From assembly GCA_963678705.1 (NCBI GenBank), contig OY783221.1:11904001-11968000 (forward strand): a DNA stretch of 64,000 bases. Reading direction: 5' to 3'. The first letter of the stretch is position 1, and each line of letters begins with the position of its first letter. The notes beneath the pieces are model-generated. The model had not been told where the DNA came from, did not search any database, and saw only the letters and a program-made list of their open reading frames with translations. The translations under genes were made by a program, and so were the position numbers. The stretch comes from Panorpa germanica (taxonomy: Eukaryota; Arthropoda; Insecta; Mecoptera; Panorpidae). Of the stretch, positions 41,920 through 57,881 are shown in pieces.

Positions 41920-43413
41920 ATGGATAAAATATACAAAAATAAACTTGAGAGTGTCAGTGTCAGTATAACAGAATTAAACGAAGTTAATCCAAATATAAAG
42001 TGCACAGAAGAAGGATGTACAGCAATATTAAAATCAAAATCTAACCTTAATATGCACTACGTGAAACATCACTTAAAGAAAAACTTAATTCCAAATAAAG
42101 AACAAGTAATTTATCATTGCCCCGTGGATAGTTGTATTTATAATATAAATGGTAATAAGTTTTTTGCCCAAAAACGATTTTTAAAACAGCATTATTTGAA
42201 GGTTCACGCCGATAAAAAATATCTTTGTGAGAAATGCCAAAAAGGATATTCAACAGTAGCTGCTAAAAATAGTCATTTTAAAGTATGTGGTGTTATTTTT
42301 ACATGTCCTATTTGTAAATGGGAGTATAAGTCTTGGGAGGCTTTGCTAACTCACTGTAAACGTAAAAATCATTACGACAAATCAGAAGATATCACTAAAG
42401 GTTGTGGGGAAGAAAAATCAAAGTTAGAACCAGAAAAGAAAACATTGCCTTCCCCAATTTATATTATATACGTACCAGAAAAAGTAACTGTTGATAAGGA
42501 AATTCAAACAGAGTCGGATTCCAAATTAAAATTAAAGGCTGTTAAGAAAAAGACTGCAGTGAAAGATAAAACAACAAAACGAGAATATCAAACTTCAAAG
42601 CAAACACAAACTTTTGCCAAAGCTAAAAAAATTAAAAGCAATGTGGAAACACAAACGATAAAGAACAGTATTATAGAAACAGCTATGCAAAATGCTAAAA
42701 TATGTGGACAAGCTACCACAGAAACACAGACTAACCCTACAAAATATAAGGCATCTCCACATGTGTTTATAAAACCGAAGTGTTCAAGCAAAGGTTTAAC
42801 AATAACTCCTGATGAATCGTCCTCATATCCAAAAGAAAAACTTGAGGAAACAAGTAAAAAATCGCCTATAATATACCAAAAGGATTTTAATATAGATTTG
42901 TTTAGAAACGAAGACGCTGAAATAACAAACGATACACGTACAGACAATTTGAATAACTTAAATTATTTTGAGGAGTCTTCTATTGGATTTGATCAGACAT
43001 CTTGTTATGAAGAATGTGTTCCATACTTAGACGCTGCTGGGGATTTATTATCGCAATTACCAAACAATTTATGTAGCATTGAAACGCAGACGGATCAACT
43101 GAATGACTTCTTGAATGAAAATACTGATACAACATACACTCAAACATCGGATATATCTTTTGATCAATTATTATATTCAAATATGTGTACACAAACGTGT
43201 GATGAATTTATTTTATCAGAATTGGGTTTAAATGATATACACACTCAAACTAATTGGCCACAGTATGATGATTTAGTGTCTACTGAAACTCAGACTTCCT
43301 TTACACAGTCTTTACTTGGAGATAATTCCACACAAACAAATTCGTTCTCTGGAGTATTTCCTGGACAATCTACATACACTCAGACTAGTATGAATAATGG
43401 AACGAATACATAG
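41920..43413 (+). CDS. ATMIN: ATMIN/ASCIZ-like zinc-finger protein with TQT repeats
   Basis: An intronless frame of 497 residues. The N-terminus has four zinc fingers: C28/C33/H46/H50, C67/C72/H91/H96, C103/C106/H119/C123 (C2HC) and C129/C132/H145/H151. After a basic linker, the C-terminal two thirds hold about ten TQT tripeptides (KQTQT, ETQTI, ETQTN, ETQTD, YTQTS, CTQTC, HTQTN, ETQTS, STQTN, YTQTS). TQT is the dynein light chain LC8 (DYNLL1) recognition motif, and four zinc fingers plus a multivalent LC8-binding tail is the defining architecture of ATMIN/ASCIZ. Known family role: transcription factor for the LC8 gene, repressed when its tail is saturated with LC8. The fly homologue shows the same design. 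Start: first Met in the frame. Confidence 0.93.
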   Translation: MDKIYKNKLESVSVSITELNEVNPNIKCTEEGCTAILKSKSNLNMHYVKHHLKKNLIPNKEQVIYHCPVDSCIYNINGNKFFAQKRFLKQHYLKVHADKKYLCEKCQKGYSTVAAKNSHFKVCGVIFTCPICKWEYKSWEALLTHCKRKNHYDKSEDITKGCGEEKSKLEPEKKTLPSPIYIIYVPEKVTVDKEIQTESDSKLKLKAVKKKTAVKDKTTKREYQTSKQTQTFAKAKKIKSNVETQTIKNSIIETAMQNAKICGQATTETQTNPTKYKASPHVFIKPKCSSKGLTITPDESSSYPKEKLEETSKKSPIIYQKDFNIDLFRNEDAEITNDTRTDNLNNLNYFEESSIGFDQTSCYEECVPYLDAAGDLLSQLPNNLCSIETQTDQLNDFLNENTDTTYTQTSDISFDQLLYSNMCTQTCDEFILSELGLNDIHTQTNWPQYDDLVSTETQTSFTQSLLGDNSTQTNSFSGVFPGQSTYTQTSMNNGTNT

Positions 43414-44539
43414 CATAGGCTTCAAACGAGGAGTTTACAAGAGTTTATTGATAATGATTTAGAATTATTTAATTTATTTAACGACTGATGCGTCCTCTTC
43501 AATCAACAGGGCTAAATATTTAATGTTATAGTACCAAATCCTCTTAAATAAGATCACACATAATATTCCTTTAACCTTATCTTGAGAATTTCATAATGTT
43601 CCTTAAAAATTACGCACTATAAATTTTAAAGTAAAATAAATATAATTAGTAATACGTGATTCGTAAGTGCACTATAATTTATAATAAAAGAGCACTGTTT
43701 AATATATGTACTGAATTATCAAATATATTAATGTAATTAAATGTATATTTATAGCAAAGATATTTTAAGAAATTCAATCTACAACTATGGCAATTACAGT
43801 TTTCGTGATAATATATTATATCTTATATATTAATGGCATTTTGCAAACAATTTATTCTGTAAAGCATGTACAAATCATAAATTTAAATACGATATTTAAT
43901 CATAAGTAAAGGACGAGAAGTTATATGCGTTAAAAAAAAAACAAATTTTCTCATCCAATATATCTTAAAAATATTATTACCATCACAGTATTTTTTAAGC
44001 TATTATATATATAGCTTTAATTTTATCATAATGTAAAATAAAATAAAAATTAAGGTTTTGGCAAGTCATTTATTTCTTGGGCCTTTACTCCATCTTTACA
44101 CGCTTATAAATATAATAACTAAAAACTTTCACATAGTATTCAATGGCTACTTGTAAAAAAACAAAAAAAAAAAAGAAATAATCTCGATAAAATCACATTC
44201 TATTTTTATTTATATTTACATTATATAATTATTAAAATGGATGTTAAAACCCATCTATTCTCTACGAAATATGTAAAATTTTCCTTTACAATGTTACTTC
44301 TTTGTTTGATAGACATGTTTGTTGATTAATTTTTTTTAGAGTTTATTGAATGTATACAAAATTGTGATGTTATATTAATAATATATGTCTAATAAATTAA
44401 TTACGTTATTTTCATTTATTCCTGTTTACTTAAAAATTATGTCTTATATTGGGTTATATTTTGTTCTCATTTTCTGAGAACATCGTCATAAATTACGAAT
44501 TAAATATATTTTAATGTGTTGGATTTACTTGATTTTATA
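43414..44539. other. Intergenic between convergent ATMIN and ENTR1
   Basis: AT-rich 3' flanks of both genes; no further gene seen. Confidence 0.5.
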
Positions 44540-47173
44540 TTAAAGAGCTGGTCCAGCGGCATCATCCGTTTGAGTTAAAAAATCATCAGGCTCTTGTATA
44601 ATACCTTGGTCTATATTTTCAATTGTTGCTGCCAAAGATCTCAGATTTTCAACACCAGTTAACAAATGCCTGTTACAAATTGATGATATTTTATAAAATA
44701 TTTTGAAATCAACATATTTAAATGTACCCACCTTAAATATTGTTCGGCGGATGAAGCTGCTTGTCTAAGTTCATGTGATACCCTCTGCGTGTTATGTGAA
44801 TTTTGTGACCAATTTGCAGCGGCTCCTCCTTGTCGTAATGCATTATTTTCCCTTTTTAATTCAGATATTTCGTTCTGGGAAATTATACATATATTTACTT
44901 TCTTGGTTATTGAATCTATTAGTTTTAAAGATTTCTAAAAAATCAACAAGACTTACAGATAATTGTTTCATTTGTTTCTTAAGTTTAGTTATTGTAGCTT
45001 CTGCATCTGTAACCCTTTTCTACAAAAGTACAATGGTTTGTCTTATTTGTTACTTCGTAAATTCAAATTACTACATATAATAAATTTTTACTTACATTAC
45101 TTTGTGTGATATTATCTTCCACGGTGCCCATAGCATTTGCTAGTCGCGCTGTGTACTGACCTTCCGTTTGTCGTGCCGTCGACAATTGTGCCTGTAATTG
45201 TGCAACTTTTTGAGTTTGTTCACTAACTTGTCGTCTGGAAGCATCTAATTCCCTTCTTAATCTAAAAGTAAATGATATCATCAACGTAAAATATAAAATA
45301 TGCTTTAAGGTCAACGCGTCCACACATCAACAAAAACGTCATTGCAATGCACGGATAATCGTATTCTGACTTTGGACCAGTACCATTTAGCAGACGAGGA
45401 AAGTGGCAGAGGCCGAAGACCTTGTGCTTACTTATGTATTGACAGAAGAGGAAAGAAATAAACACTATTTCCACCACTGATGCAAATTAGACCAAACTCC
45501 ATTTAACACGATGCTTGTAGTGCTGCCTTATGCATACTTACCTCTAACTACTCTCTATTGTTAATAAATTTCTTTGATACGATGCGTGCAATGACTTACA
45601 TGGTAATGTGTGCACGTGTACCTTTATCTGGTATCAAAATATCACATGCACATTCGTTTGTAATAATAATGTACCTGTCGTTTTCTAGTGATAATCTACT
45701 GACCGCATCATTCGTATTATCGGAGTTATTTAGACCTTGATTTTCACATGATCCTTGAGTTATATCAGCCAATCTATCAGAATGTATTGGTCCATCAGAA
45801 AGAAAATCGGGTAAACTTTGTGGAATTTCATTTGAATGTGAATTTACTGAAAACATATATAGGTTTTAAAATCAATGAGATTATAGAGCGTATGGTGAAA
45901 TGTACAATATCTTATTACCACTATCTTGATCTCCATCGTTCTGATGCAGAGGCAAATCTAAAGGAAACGGTAAATCTCTTCTTTCAAATGTCGGATGGGA
46001 TAATCTGTCTTCAATAATTTGTCCCATATTACCAGTAAGATCTAAGTACAACCCATTAGGTAAATCCAACGGTGAAGTATTTAGTTGATTGGGCGATGTT
46101 CTATTTGGTAAATCGAATGGCATATTACAATTTGGTAGATCCAAAGGAACTGATTTTGAATTACTCGACCGTGTTTTCCTATTTAATGAACCTTGATTAG
46201 ATGTTAAATCACATGGTAAGTCTTTATGTGATGGAAGAATTTCAGATTGCGCTCTTCCTAGATCTAGCAGCTTACATCTGCCGCTATCCTTATCCGGGAC
46301 ATTGAAATCTGATATTTTATTAAAATATAAATTAGGGTTACTACTGGGTGGTGAGTTTAAGCCTGAGTACCATTGTTCTAAAACAATGTGATCTTGAACG
46401 AAATCAGGTAATGCTGATGAAAATTCTGACGATCCTATCCTTGGTGGATTTTGTCTGAAACTAGAAGTTTCAAAATCGGAACAAGATGTTGGAGAAGCTG
46501 GCGGTTGATAAGTTGTATCTCTATCGGAAAAAGATCGTTGAAATAAATTGCTCATTGAATTACTTTGACTGGAGAATGCAACTTCGACTGATGCGAGAGA
46601 AGGATCATCCGTACAGCTATTTTCAATATTGTGCTCATCCTGCTGACTATAATCTACAAAACGGGGGTCAAGGGTGATATGTTTAGATTTCCTTAAATGT
46701 TGGTGCCCGTCTAATGGCAATGTGAGAGGGTTGTGTGTTTGAACTGGCGATACATAAACTTTACGCCGAGCTCCGGTGTTATGGTAAGTAGGTGTTGTGC
46801 TCTGAGTTTCAGTTGGTAATGTTGGTGAAGGCATTCCGCCATTAGACGGTTGATCTCTTTTCAGAAAATGTTTGAAAGAAAATGGGTTTTCCTCACGTCG
46901 CGGAGGCTCATTGTTACAGCCTATCAAAAGAATAATATAATGATAACAATAATAAATAATTAGGTATTATAAATAATTAAAACAAATACCTAGCGTTACT
47001 GATGTGTTATGATCCTCTGGGGAAGTCTTGAAACATTTAGATGTATCAAGTTCTAGGTCTAACTTAGATGGTGGCTCAACTAGTTTAACATCATTAACAT
47101 CACTACTCTCACTTATATCTTTTTGAAATTTAAATTCATTATTGTTTTCTCCACTACCCTCTGCCATAATCAT
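44540..47173 (-). CDS. ENTR1: Endosome-associated trafficking regulator 1 (SDCCAG3) homologue
   Basis: Seven exons: 46990-47173, 45919-46920, 45675-45846, 45096-45261, 44957-45019, 44732-44874 and 44540-44669 (stop TAA). They join in phase to 619 residues. The block EENPFSFKHFLKRD at the start of exon 2 is the conserved NPFSF motif of ENTR1. The last four exons encode a coiled coil (LRRELDASRRQVSEQTQKVAQ to SAEQYLRHLLTGVENLRSLA) and the tail ends DDAAGPAL. Family role: an endosomal coiled-coil adaptor in retromer-linked sorting, cytokinesis and cilium assembly. The long exon 2 is mostly disordered and has repeated PLDLP/PFDLP motifs. The start could be the first ATG (47173) or the second, two codons on (47167), which has the better Kozak context. 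Head-to-head with the FASTK/RAP gene, 297 bp apart. Confidence 0.87.
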
Positions 47174-47470
47174 AACTTTGACGTCTACAGAACAAAGTTA
47201 GTGAAATTGAATACTTATGAAGTATTAACCATATAACAAACAGTTTGTATTTGACAAGATGGCATTTATTAGCAGCAAAAACACTAGGTCCCTCAAATAA
47301 ATTCAATACAATAGATGTCGCTAGAGTCAAGATTGAAATGTCAAAAATAAATCTACAGCGCATGTTCATTTTCCATGCGATTTCATGTGATTGTTTGTTC
47401 ATTTGATCAGTTTTTTGTGTTATTTTCTCGTTATAATTTATAAATAGTATACTAAGGAAACTCATTTAAG
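47174..47470. promoter_or_regulatory. Bidirectional promoter interval, ENTR1 and FASTK/RAP gene
   Basis: 297 bp separate the two divergent start codons. No TATA box is evident. An overlapping 103-codon minus-strand frame is not supported as a gene. Confidence 0.55.
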
Positions 47471-49366
47471 ATGGCAAACAACTTAGTGCGCGTTTGTTTT
47501 CATAAATTGCAAGAAATTTTAAAGCCAAAGTGTTATCCATTCAAAATTATAAATGTAAGGTTATACAACAATAGTAATTTCACCTCCAATTCAAATAACT
47601 ACAGAAAACGTGAAAAAAAGTATGTTGTAGATGATAAGTCTGAGGGATTTTTAAAAACACGTCTTATAAAATATATAGGCTTGACAAATGTACAGGATTT
47701 TAATACGAATAAAACCAAAATAAAATATTCCGAATTTTTCCCTATTACATGCCCCGATACTTTGGTAGAGCAGATTTCAAATGTTGAAATAGCAGAAATT
47801 TCTACTTTAATTAATTTTCTATACAACTATCGAATATCAGCAGATATTCGAAATGTTTTTTCCACAACAAATTTGATTGACAAGGAATGCTGCAAGAAAC
47901 TATTCAAACTGGAACCGAAGATAATATTCAATGTACTATACGCATTCATGTTTTTAATGCCAGAAGAAATAACCAGGCTGAGGTTTTATGATAATTCCAT
48001 GGTAAAACTGCAAAAGGAAATACCAAATTTAAGTAAACGCTACTTGATACAGTACTGCTTTTATCTTGGATTGTCTAAACAAACAAAACCAGAATTCACC
48101 GCATATTTGAATAATGTTATAGATGAACTATCCACAAAGTACATTGAAGAATTATCCATAGATGACCAATGCATAATAGCTCATGCTGCTTTTAAAATGA
48201 GTGTACAATTTAACAACAATGATTTGCTCTTTAAAATATCGGATACTTTAAAAACCCAAATACTTAAAAAAGAAGTAGATGTGGCATATTTAGTAACATT
48301 CTTAAAGATATTACGCCTTAGTAGACACAAAGATAATAATTTGTTGGAAGCAATATCTCAAGTACTTATAGATTCCAATGGTAAAGTTTTGAATTTTAAA
48401 GCAGCATGCCATACCTTGGCATTCTACGCTGATTCTCTTTTCCAAGACGATGATGTAATGAATATCCTAATATCTAACTGTGTCAGCGACTTAAATAATT
48501 CAATAATTTTAAATATGGACCTGCATGCAACAGGAAGTATTAGAACAAAAGATATTTCACGATTTCTTTGGGCAGTTAGTTACCTAGGATATGATTTAAA
48601 AGAAGAAGTTTTGGAACATATTGAAAATGTAATAAACCAACGTTACGAAAATGGTGAATACAGCAGAACCTTGGAAGATCTGTATGATACATGTTTATCA
48701 TTATGCATAATGAATTACACACCTGAAAAATTAATTCCTATTGTCTTATCAGAAAGACACATGAGAACGAACTTCAAAAGATCACGTTTTGAAGCTAGAA
48801 AAGGTCTATTCATCACATGTTTAAATATTGAAAATTCTCTTTTGCTAGACGAGTTACCACATTTAGATAATAGTGTAAAGAAAATTATGAGCCAATTCCT
48901 TAGTGGAGATGCATATCTATTTAACAGAGGTGGAGTACAAGATGTATTTAATTTATTAAATCAGATGGACACCTTAAAACTTAATAATTTGAGATTAGAG
49001 TGTCAAGTACCTAATCTGGGTATAACAGGAATAGTAGCAGAGGTTGGAGATGACTTAGATACGATATACATTGAAGTAATTGATGAGGGTGTCTGTTTCA
49101 AAAATAAAACAGATAAGCCACATGGACTTATGCAGCTTAAGCTTAGGCTCTTAAAGAAAATGAAAATTCCAACATTAATAGTAAGGACTTCTATTTTTTT
49201 TATTGAATTTAATATTATTTTAATAAGTTAATAATTATATTTTTCTCTTCAGATTCACAATAAGGATATACAAAGCTTAAGTAAGGAAGAACTAATAGAC
49301 TACTTAAAAGCAAAACTTGAAGATTTTATAGAAACACCTCCCGTGGAGAAAAGAAATAAAATATAA
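47471..49366 (+). CDS. FAST kinase domain-containing (RAP) mitochondrial protein
   Basis: Two exons (47471-49180 and 49253-49366, 72-bp intron) give 607 residues. The N-terminus (MANNLVRVCFHKLQEILKPK) is basic and Ser/Asn/Arg-rich with few acidic residues, consistent with a mitochondrial presequence. The middle is a run of helical pairs (for example DISRFLWAVSYLGYDL) like the FAST_1/FAST_2 heptatrico-type repeats of FASTKD proteins. The C-terminus, beginning near DTIYIEVIDEGVCF and continuing through LKLRLLKKMKIPTLI and, across the intron, IHNKDIQSLSKEELIDYL, is a RAP domain. Family role: post-transcriptional handling of mitochondrial RNAs. It could be any of the FASTKD1-5/TBRG4 subtypes; FASTKD5-like is a guess from length. 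ORFs continuing past 49180 read into the intron. Confidence 0.85.
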
Positions 49367-50447
49367 ATTGCTTTTATATTAGAACAATTAATTGAATTAT
49401 ATGTATAAGATTAATGTAATAAACAATTAGTATAAATAACAAAGCAATCTTTTTTTAAATAATTTTCAAATGGAATATCCCTACATGCAAATATCACGTT
49501 TTAGAGATTTTCGATAATTTTCTGTCGTAGACAAAAGTATAGTCGGACGTTAAGTTCAAATAATACGTTCATATATGATAGTATGTTTTTTCTTGAGACT
49601 ACTCAAAACATGTAGAAAAATGGCGACGCTGTTGTCACTTATAGTACGCATGGCAATATACAACATTTCCAAGTTATGATCCTCGCGTATATTGTTTGGA
49701 AAGAATATCAACTTTAAACTTTTATATATTTTTTACTACACATCGCCAATCTAAAAAACAAGTCAAAACTTTTCAAATTTATTCCTCTGCAATATGTTTT
49801 CTTTTAAATCTGCAGAAACGTTAAAACGATTCCTTTTCTACTCTTTGTGGGCCCATTGCATGTTCAATATGAGCACTTTTAATTTAAGGATAATATCATG
49901 CTTCACTGCTGGTCAAAACTTTTGAAATTTTGTAATTAAATTTAGAACACACTTATACATAATATTTAAATTTGATGAAAATTTTTATGAAAGTGGTTTT
50001 ACTAATGAAGTATCTTAAATAATAAATTTAGATTAACTTAAGTATATTATTGATATATCATATGATTATAAACAACACATGTATCAAGAAAAGAGAACAT
50101 TGGTATAATTTATTTAGTCAGCTGAGTAGGTTTACATAAATATTTATCACTTATTGATATGCATTAATAAATATTACACATTTCATTAATGTTAAAACAA
50201 ATTCAGTACAAAATAATTATTGAGAACCAAAAATTGACTGCTGCTTCAGAGTGTGAGTATAAATAAAAATATAACTTATTAAAAAACTAATTTCATAAAT
50301 ATATTATTGTCATTTATAAATTAATACTATTGGAATATTTGTGATATTTTGTTTTAAAATTATCTATTTGTTAAATTGAGTGTTAGGTATATTTACCATA
50401 ATTGCTTAATACTTTTTGTTCTTGCAGTCAGTAAATGTGTTGTTTAA
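49367..50447. other. Intergenic, FASTK/RAP gene to glutaminyl cyclase
   Basis: AT-rich and non-coding. The stretch at about 49520-49680 (ATAGTCGG, GGCGACGCTGTTGTC, ATAGTACGCATGGCA) resembles 55910-56080 in the TIR element there, suggesting a diverged copy. Confidence 0.45.
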
Positions 50448-54259
<3,812 letters not shown>

Positions 54260-55434
54260 ATTTGAAACACTTTTATCACCGCCGACTGCTCGTTTATGAC
54301 TGAAGGTGAAGGAATCACACGTAATAATATATCGCATACATGCAAATTGACTAATGTACAATGTTACGGGATTTATAACACTTTGTATTATTTGTTAAAT
54401 ATAAAAAAAATGTATACATCTGAACATCATGAAATACAAATTACTGTTATTTACATAATTGTTATTGAAAGAGATAAAAACGTCCGAATATTTGCGAGTA
54501 AAAAATAGTATCAAGTAATGTCCGTAATGTCATACGCTAAAGTTTAAGGTTAGCTTGATGGTGTTGCCTGATCCGAGTTTAGAAACTTTTTTAATTAAAT
54601 TAAAAACTGGCAGACTAGAAAATATTTCATTAATATTAAAATTAACAAAATGAAACGGTTTGATTTACATTTTAACTTTGTAACGTGTTTACGCGTTTAT
54701 TAATTAAAAACTTTTAACAGCGAAATGCGAATAAAAGCGTGAACACCGTACTTTATTTTCGGAAAAACCTAATTACAAATTGTTTTGCAGGTTTAAAAAT
54801 ATTTTGAGAGAAATTCTTTACCGGTATTTTATTAATATTATCTATACCGCACTAATTCGAATTTTACATTCCTTGCATTAACCTTAGAAAGTCGCTAAAT
54901 AATTAACTTCTGTTTCTCGAAATATTTCATTCAAGGAGCTATGACATAACTTTGTACTAGCGTCATTACTGCGACATTGTCTTACTTTGTTAAAAGTTAT
55001 ATAGATTACCTTTTAAAATAAGAAAATGAGCTGAACAAATTACTTATTGTATATAAATAAATAGCGTTAAGACATAACACAGAAGTATAATAAGTATTGT
55101 TATCTTTTACTCGTATATAATAACTGACTGATAATTATTACTTAATTAACAAATCTGATAAGCTATGTCGTCAGCGGACATCCGGTTTTCTAGGTAACAC
55201 GACGTCATGAAAACCCACTATTTTGTTTAAATCAATAATCCGATATTATAAACGCCTGTTGCGTATGTATCCAAACATACAGCTATTTGTGTTTTTTTTA
55301 TGTCATAATAGTATACTTATTTATAAACAGATATATATTAATTATGAATAATAAAGAAGATAGATAGTTATTTTTATTAACATTTATTAGAAATCGTTAA
55401 TAAATTGCATACCAGCTAAATACAAAATACTCAC

Positions 55435-55485
55435 ATACAAATATCCAATAGTACTAATAAGTATAATTAAAAGAGTGTTCGCCAT
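55435..55485 (-). CDS. QPCT: Candidate alternative first coding exon of glutaminyl cyclase
   Basis: Minus-strand ATG at 55485 in a good context (GAAAATGGCG) starts MANTLLIILISTIGYLY, a 17-codon hydrophobic segment that ends at a GTGAGT donor in phase 0. The phase equals that of the signal-peptide exon 54170-54259, so either could splice to exon 52190-51860. An in-frame stop lies upstream in the predicted 5' UTR. The resulting N-terminus would be a short signal or membrane anchor. The link to this gene is inferred from strand, order and phase only. Confidence 0.45.
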
Positions 55486-55895
55486 TTTCAGCTCCTTTAC
55501 TGGTCCCAACAGGTAGTCATATATTTCTTGTACTTAAATATATACACAAATAGCCTTGAAGTTACTTTTTATATTAACAGGTTTACGCAATAAGTTTAAA
55601 TAAAAATTACAAGTGTCATACAATAGTTTTTTTTTGTTACATATCTACTGGGTTTCATAAAAAATATAAATACTTTATTATTAACTATAACTTGATTTGT
55701 AAATGATATTTGTATAATTGAGTAAACATTTGATAAATATAACGTAGTTTTAATCAGTAGATTATAATTTATCTAACTAAAATGTGCCATAGTGTAGTGC
55801 ACATATTAAAATTATTATCAATTTAAATTCACCGCGAAAAGTAGATAACAGAAATCTCTGATATGAAACACATGAGTTTTTTCAAATATTTAAGG

Positions 55896-56296
55896 TAGTT
55901 CACTAGTAGCAATCGTATAGTCGGTTCTCCAATGCAAACGTATGTACACTCCAATATAGTGGGTTTTTTTTCGAATTCTGTACTCTAATCACTTAAAAAT
56001 ATACAGGCTAAATACAATCGCACTGTTCAGAAAAATAGCAACGCTGTCTTATCATATACGGGGTACGCTTATAGGGCATACAACCGCGAAAAATGACAAT
56101 ATACACCGCTGCCTAATGAGTTTATGATTATGTGAGCACATAATCAATTAAATGCTAATAACAACCAAACCCACAATATATTGCACTGTTTCGGGGATCG
56201 AACCCGAATTTACCCGAATTCCGATCAATCTGTTTCGTTTCATAATATTTAAATTTTATCAAATCTGTAGAAAAAAGTGTTCTTACTAGTGAACTA
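55896..56296. mobile_element. TIR element with 13-bp ends, containing a SINE piece
   Basis: TAGTTCACTAGTA (55896-55908) and TACTAGTGAACTA (56284-56296) are perfect inverted repeats, possibly including a TA target duplication. The interior includes 56095-56215, which matches the SINE head/body at 37780-37890 (TGCCTAATRARTTTAWGATTA and GGGATCGAACCC). No open frame spans it. Confidence 0.7.
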
Positions 56297-56451
56297 TCTT
56301 TCTAATTATAGTATACAAAGATTCTTTTTCTAAATTAAGTTTCTTCAGCATGTGTATAGTTTCTCTTTCTGGCACTACTTTATTACTAAGATGGGGTATT
56401 TTGGGGTAAATTTTTGGTATTTGTAAAGACAGAGGTTTGAAAAAATCTATA
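56286..56451 (-). other. Open exon-like block downstream of the MARVEL gene
   Basis: On the minus strand a strong acceptor (polypyrimidine tract, CCTAG) at 56452-56453 is followed by 54 open codons with coding-like composition (IDFFKPLSLQIPKIYPK then SNKVVPERETIHMLKKLNLE). The frame ends TAG inside the terminal repeat of the adjacent TIR element. Its phase matches a GTAAGT donor at 57046-57047 in the MARVEL 3' UTR. It could be a 3' UTR exon, a readthrough extension or an exon of an unseen gene. Confidence 0.35.
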
Positions 56452-57130
56452 CTAGGTAGTAGAAAGAGAAAAATATAAACAATGCGAGAAAACTTATTGT
56501 GTAAACAAATAATATTTACTTTTTTAAATACACATATTTGATAAACATTTAAAGCAATAACAACATTTATATTATTTATAAAGTGTCTTAAACATTGTTT
56601 CAATTATTTGAATGGATACACATTATATTTCAATAAAATATATATATTTTTTTAAAATACAATAAAATATATTTGTCATTAAATTTTTGTAAGTAGGCAC
56701 TCAAATTCATTTAACATTATTAGATTTTATTGTATCTCTTTTATAGTATAAAACACATTAAAGCAGTTGTGTTGAAAAGACGTTTTTAAACAGAAATGTT
56801 ATATTATTTAGGTAAACAATAAATGCAATCTTAAACTTAATTTAATCACCAATTTATAAGTAAATAATTAATATCTTGCGTATGTTACAGGCGCATGTTG
56901 CACATGACATAAATTTGTATATAAAATATATTAAAATATATATGTTAAATATTGTAAATACATAAATAAAAATAAATAATAATATATTTATATATAATAT
57001 AATTGTTATAAAAGAAATATAAGAAATAATATTAAACTTAAACTTACATTAGAGTTAGTAGATCTCGCACTCTTAAATTAGCATAACAGATCGTACAAAA
57101 TAAAACAACATTATAAAACGTAAATGATTT

Positions 57131-57881
57131 TCAATAAGCCGGGCTTGAGACGGTACTGGTTTGTTTAATTTGATCACCCTGAGCTATTTGACCTGATTTA
57201 ATAGCTGTGAATTTCAAGAAAGCATCGTAGCCGTAGCAGACCATGGCACAAAATCCAAAGAACTGAAATAAAAATTCATTATTCATGACACTTTTTGTTT
57301 TAAAACTTTATTTAGTTATGTATGTTTCAATAAAGTTTCTATAATTATTGATTTATTAAAGGTAAATTTATTTTGCTTGTAAACTTACAGCAGCAGCAAT
57401 AAATGCTTCGAAATGGGCGCCCCAGGCAGCAGCTAAGGATGACGCCAAAAGGTAAAAGAAAGTCCATATTCCACAGAATACAAGTTCAATCTTTAACCAT
57501 GGTATTTTATAGAATTTTTCCACTACATGGAACAAATATAACACTAACATAATACCAGTGAACCAAAATCCGCCCATGGAGACGGTGTTGAACCATGCCC
57601 CACGTGAACTATAAGACGCATTTGATACTTCAATACAGATGAATCCCAAAAGACTTAAAAGCTGAAAAGAAAAATTAGTGAATAGTAGATTACAAATTGC
57701 ATTTATGAATATATTAAAACAACTATTGAAAATTAAACAAAATACTTACGATTTGGGCACATTTTAACATGCCTGGAATAGTGCGTATGTACGAATTATC
57801 AAATCGAACATTTGTTTGAACTGCAGTACTTGTTACAGTTGTAGTAGTCGTATGTTGTCCTGGAAATTGTTGAGTAGCCAT
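57131..57881 (-). CDS. CKLF-like MARVEL transmembrane domain protein
   Basis: Three exons (57750-57881, 57389-57661, 57131-57262) in phase 0 give 178 residues. The N-terminus is cytosolic and Thr-rich (MATQQFPGQHTTTTTVTST), followed by NVRFDNSYIRTIPGMLKCAQ, a conserved MARVEL entry. Four transmembrane segments follow: LLSLLGFICIEV, FWFTGIMLVLYLFHVV, IELVFCGIWTFFYLLASSLA, and FIAAAFFGFCAMVCYGYDAF. The tail ends SSPAY. The order of segments fits the CMTM/plasmolipin group of vesicle-trafficking and membrane-organising proteins; insect homologues are usually named CMTM4-like. The stop is TGA (57131-57133); the frame stays open beyond it for 27 codons to a GTAAGT donor. Confidence 0.9.

Noticed and set aside
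42047..43192. Several minus-strand ORFs of 68-119 codons
   Set aside because: They lie entirely opposite the ATMIN coding frame and have no independent motif.
45558..46677. Plus-strand ORFs of 60-89 codons
   Set aside because: Antisense to the ENTR1 exons, which are supported by splice phase and the NPFSF and coiled-coil regions.
47154..47465. 103-codon minus-strand ORF upstream of ENTR1
   Set aside because: It overlaps the ENTR1 start and the bidirectional promoter; composition is low-complexity and no motif is seen.
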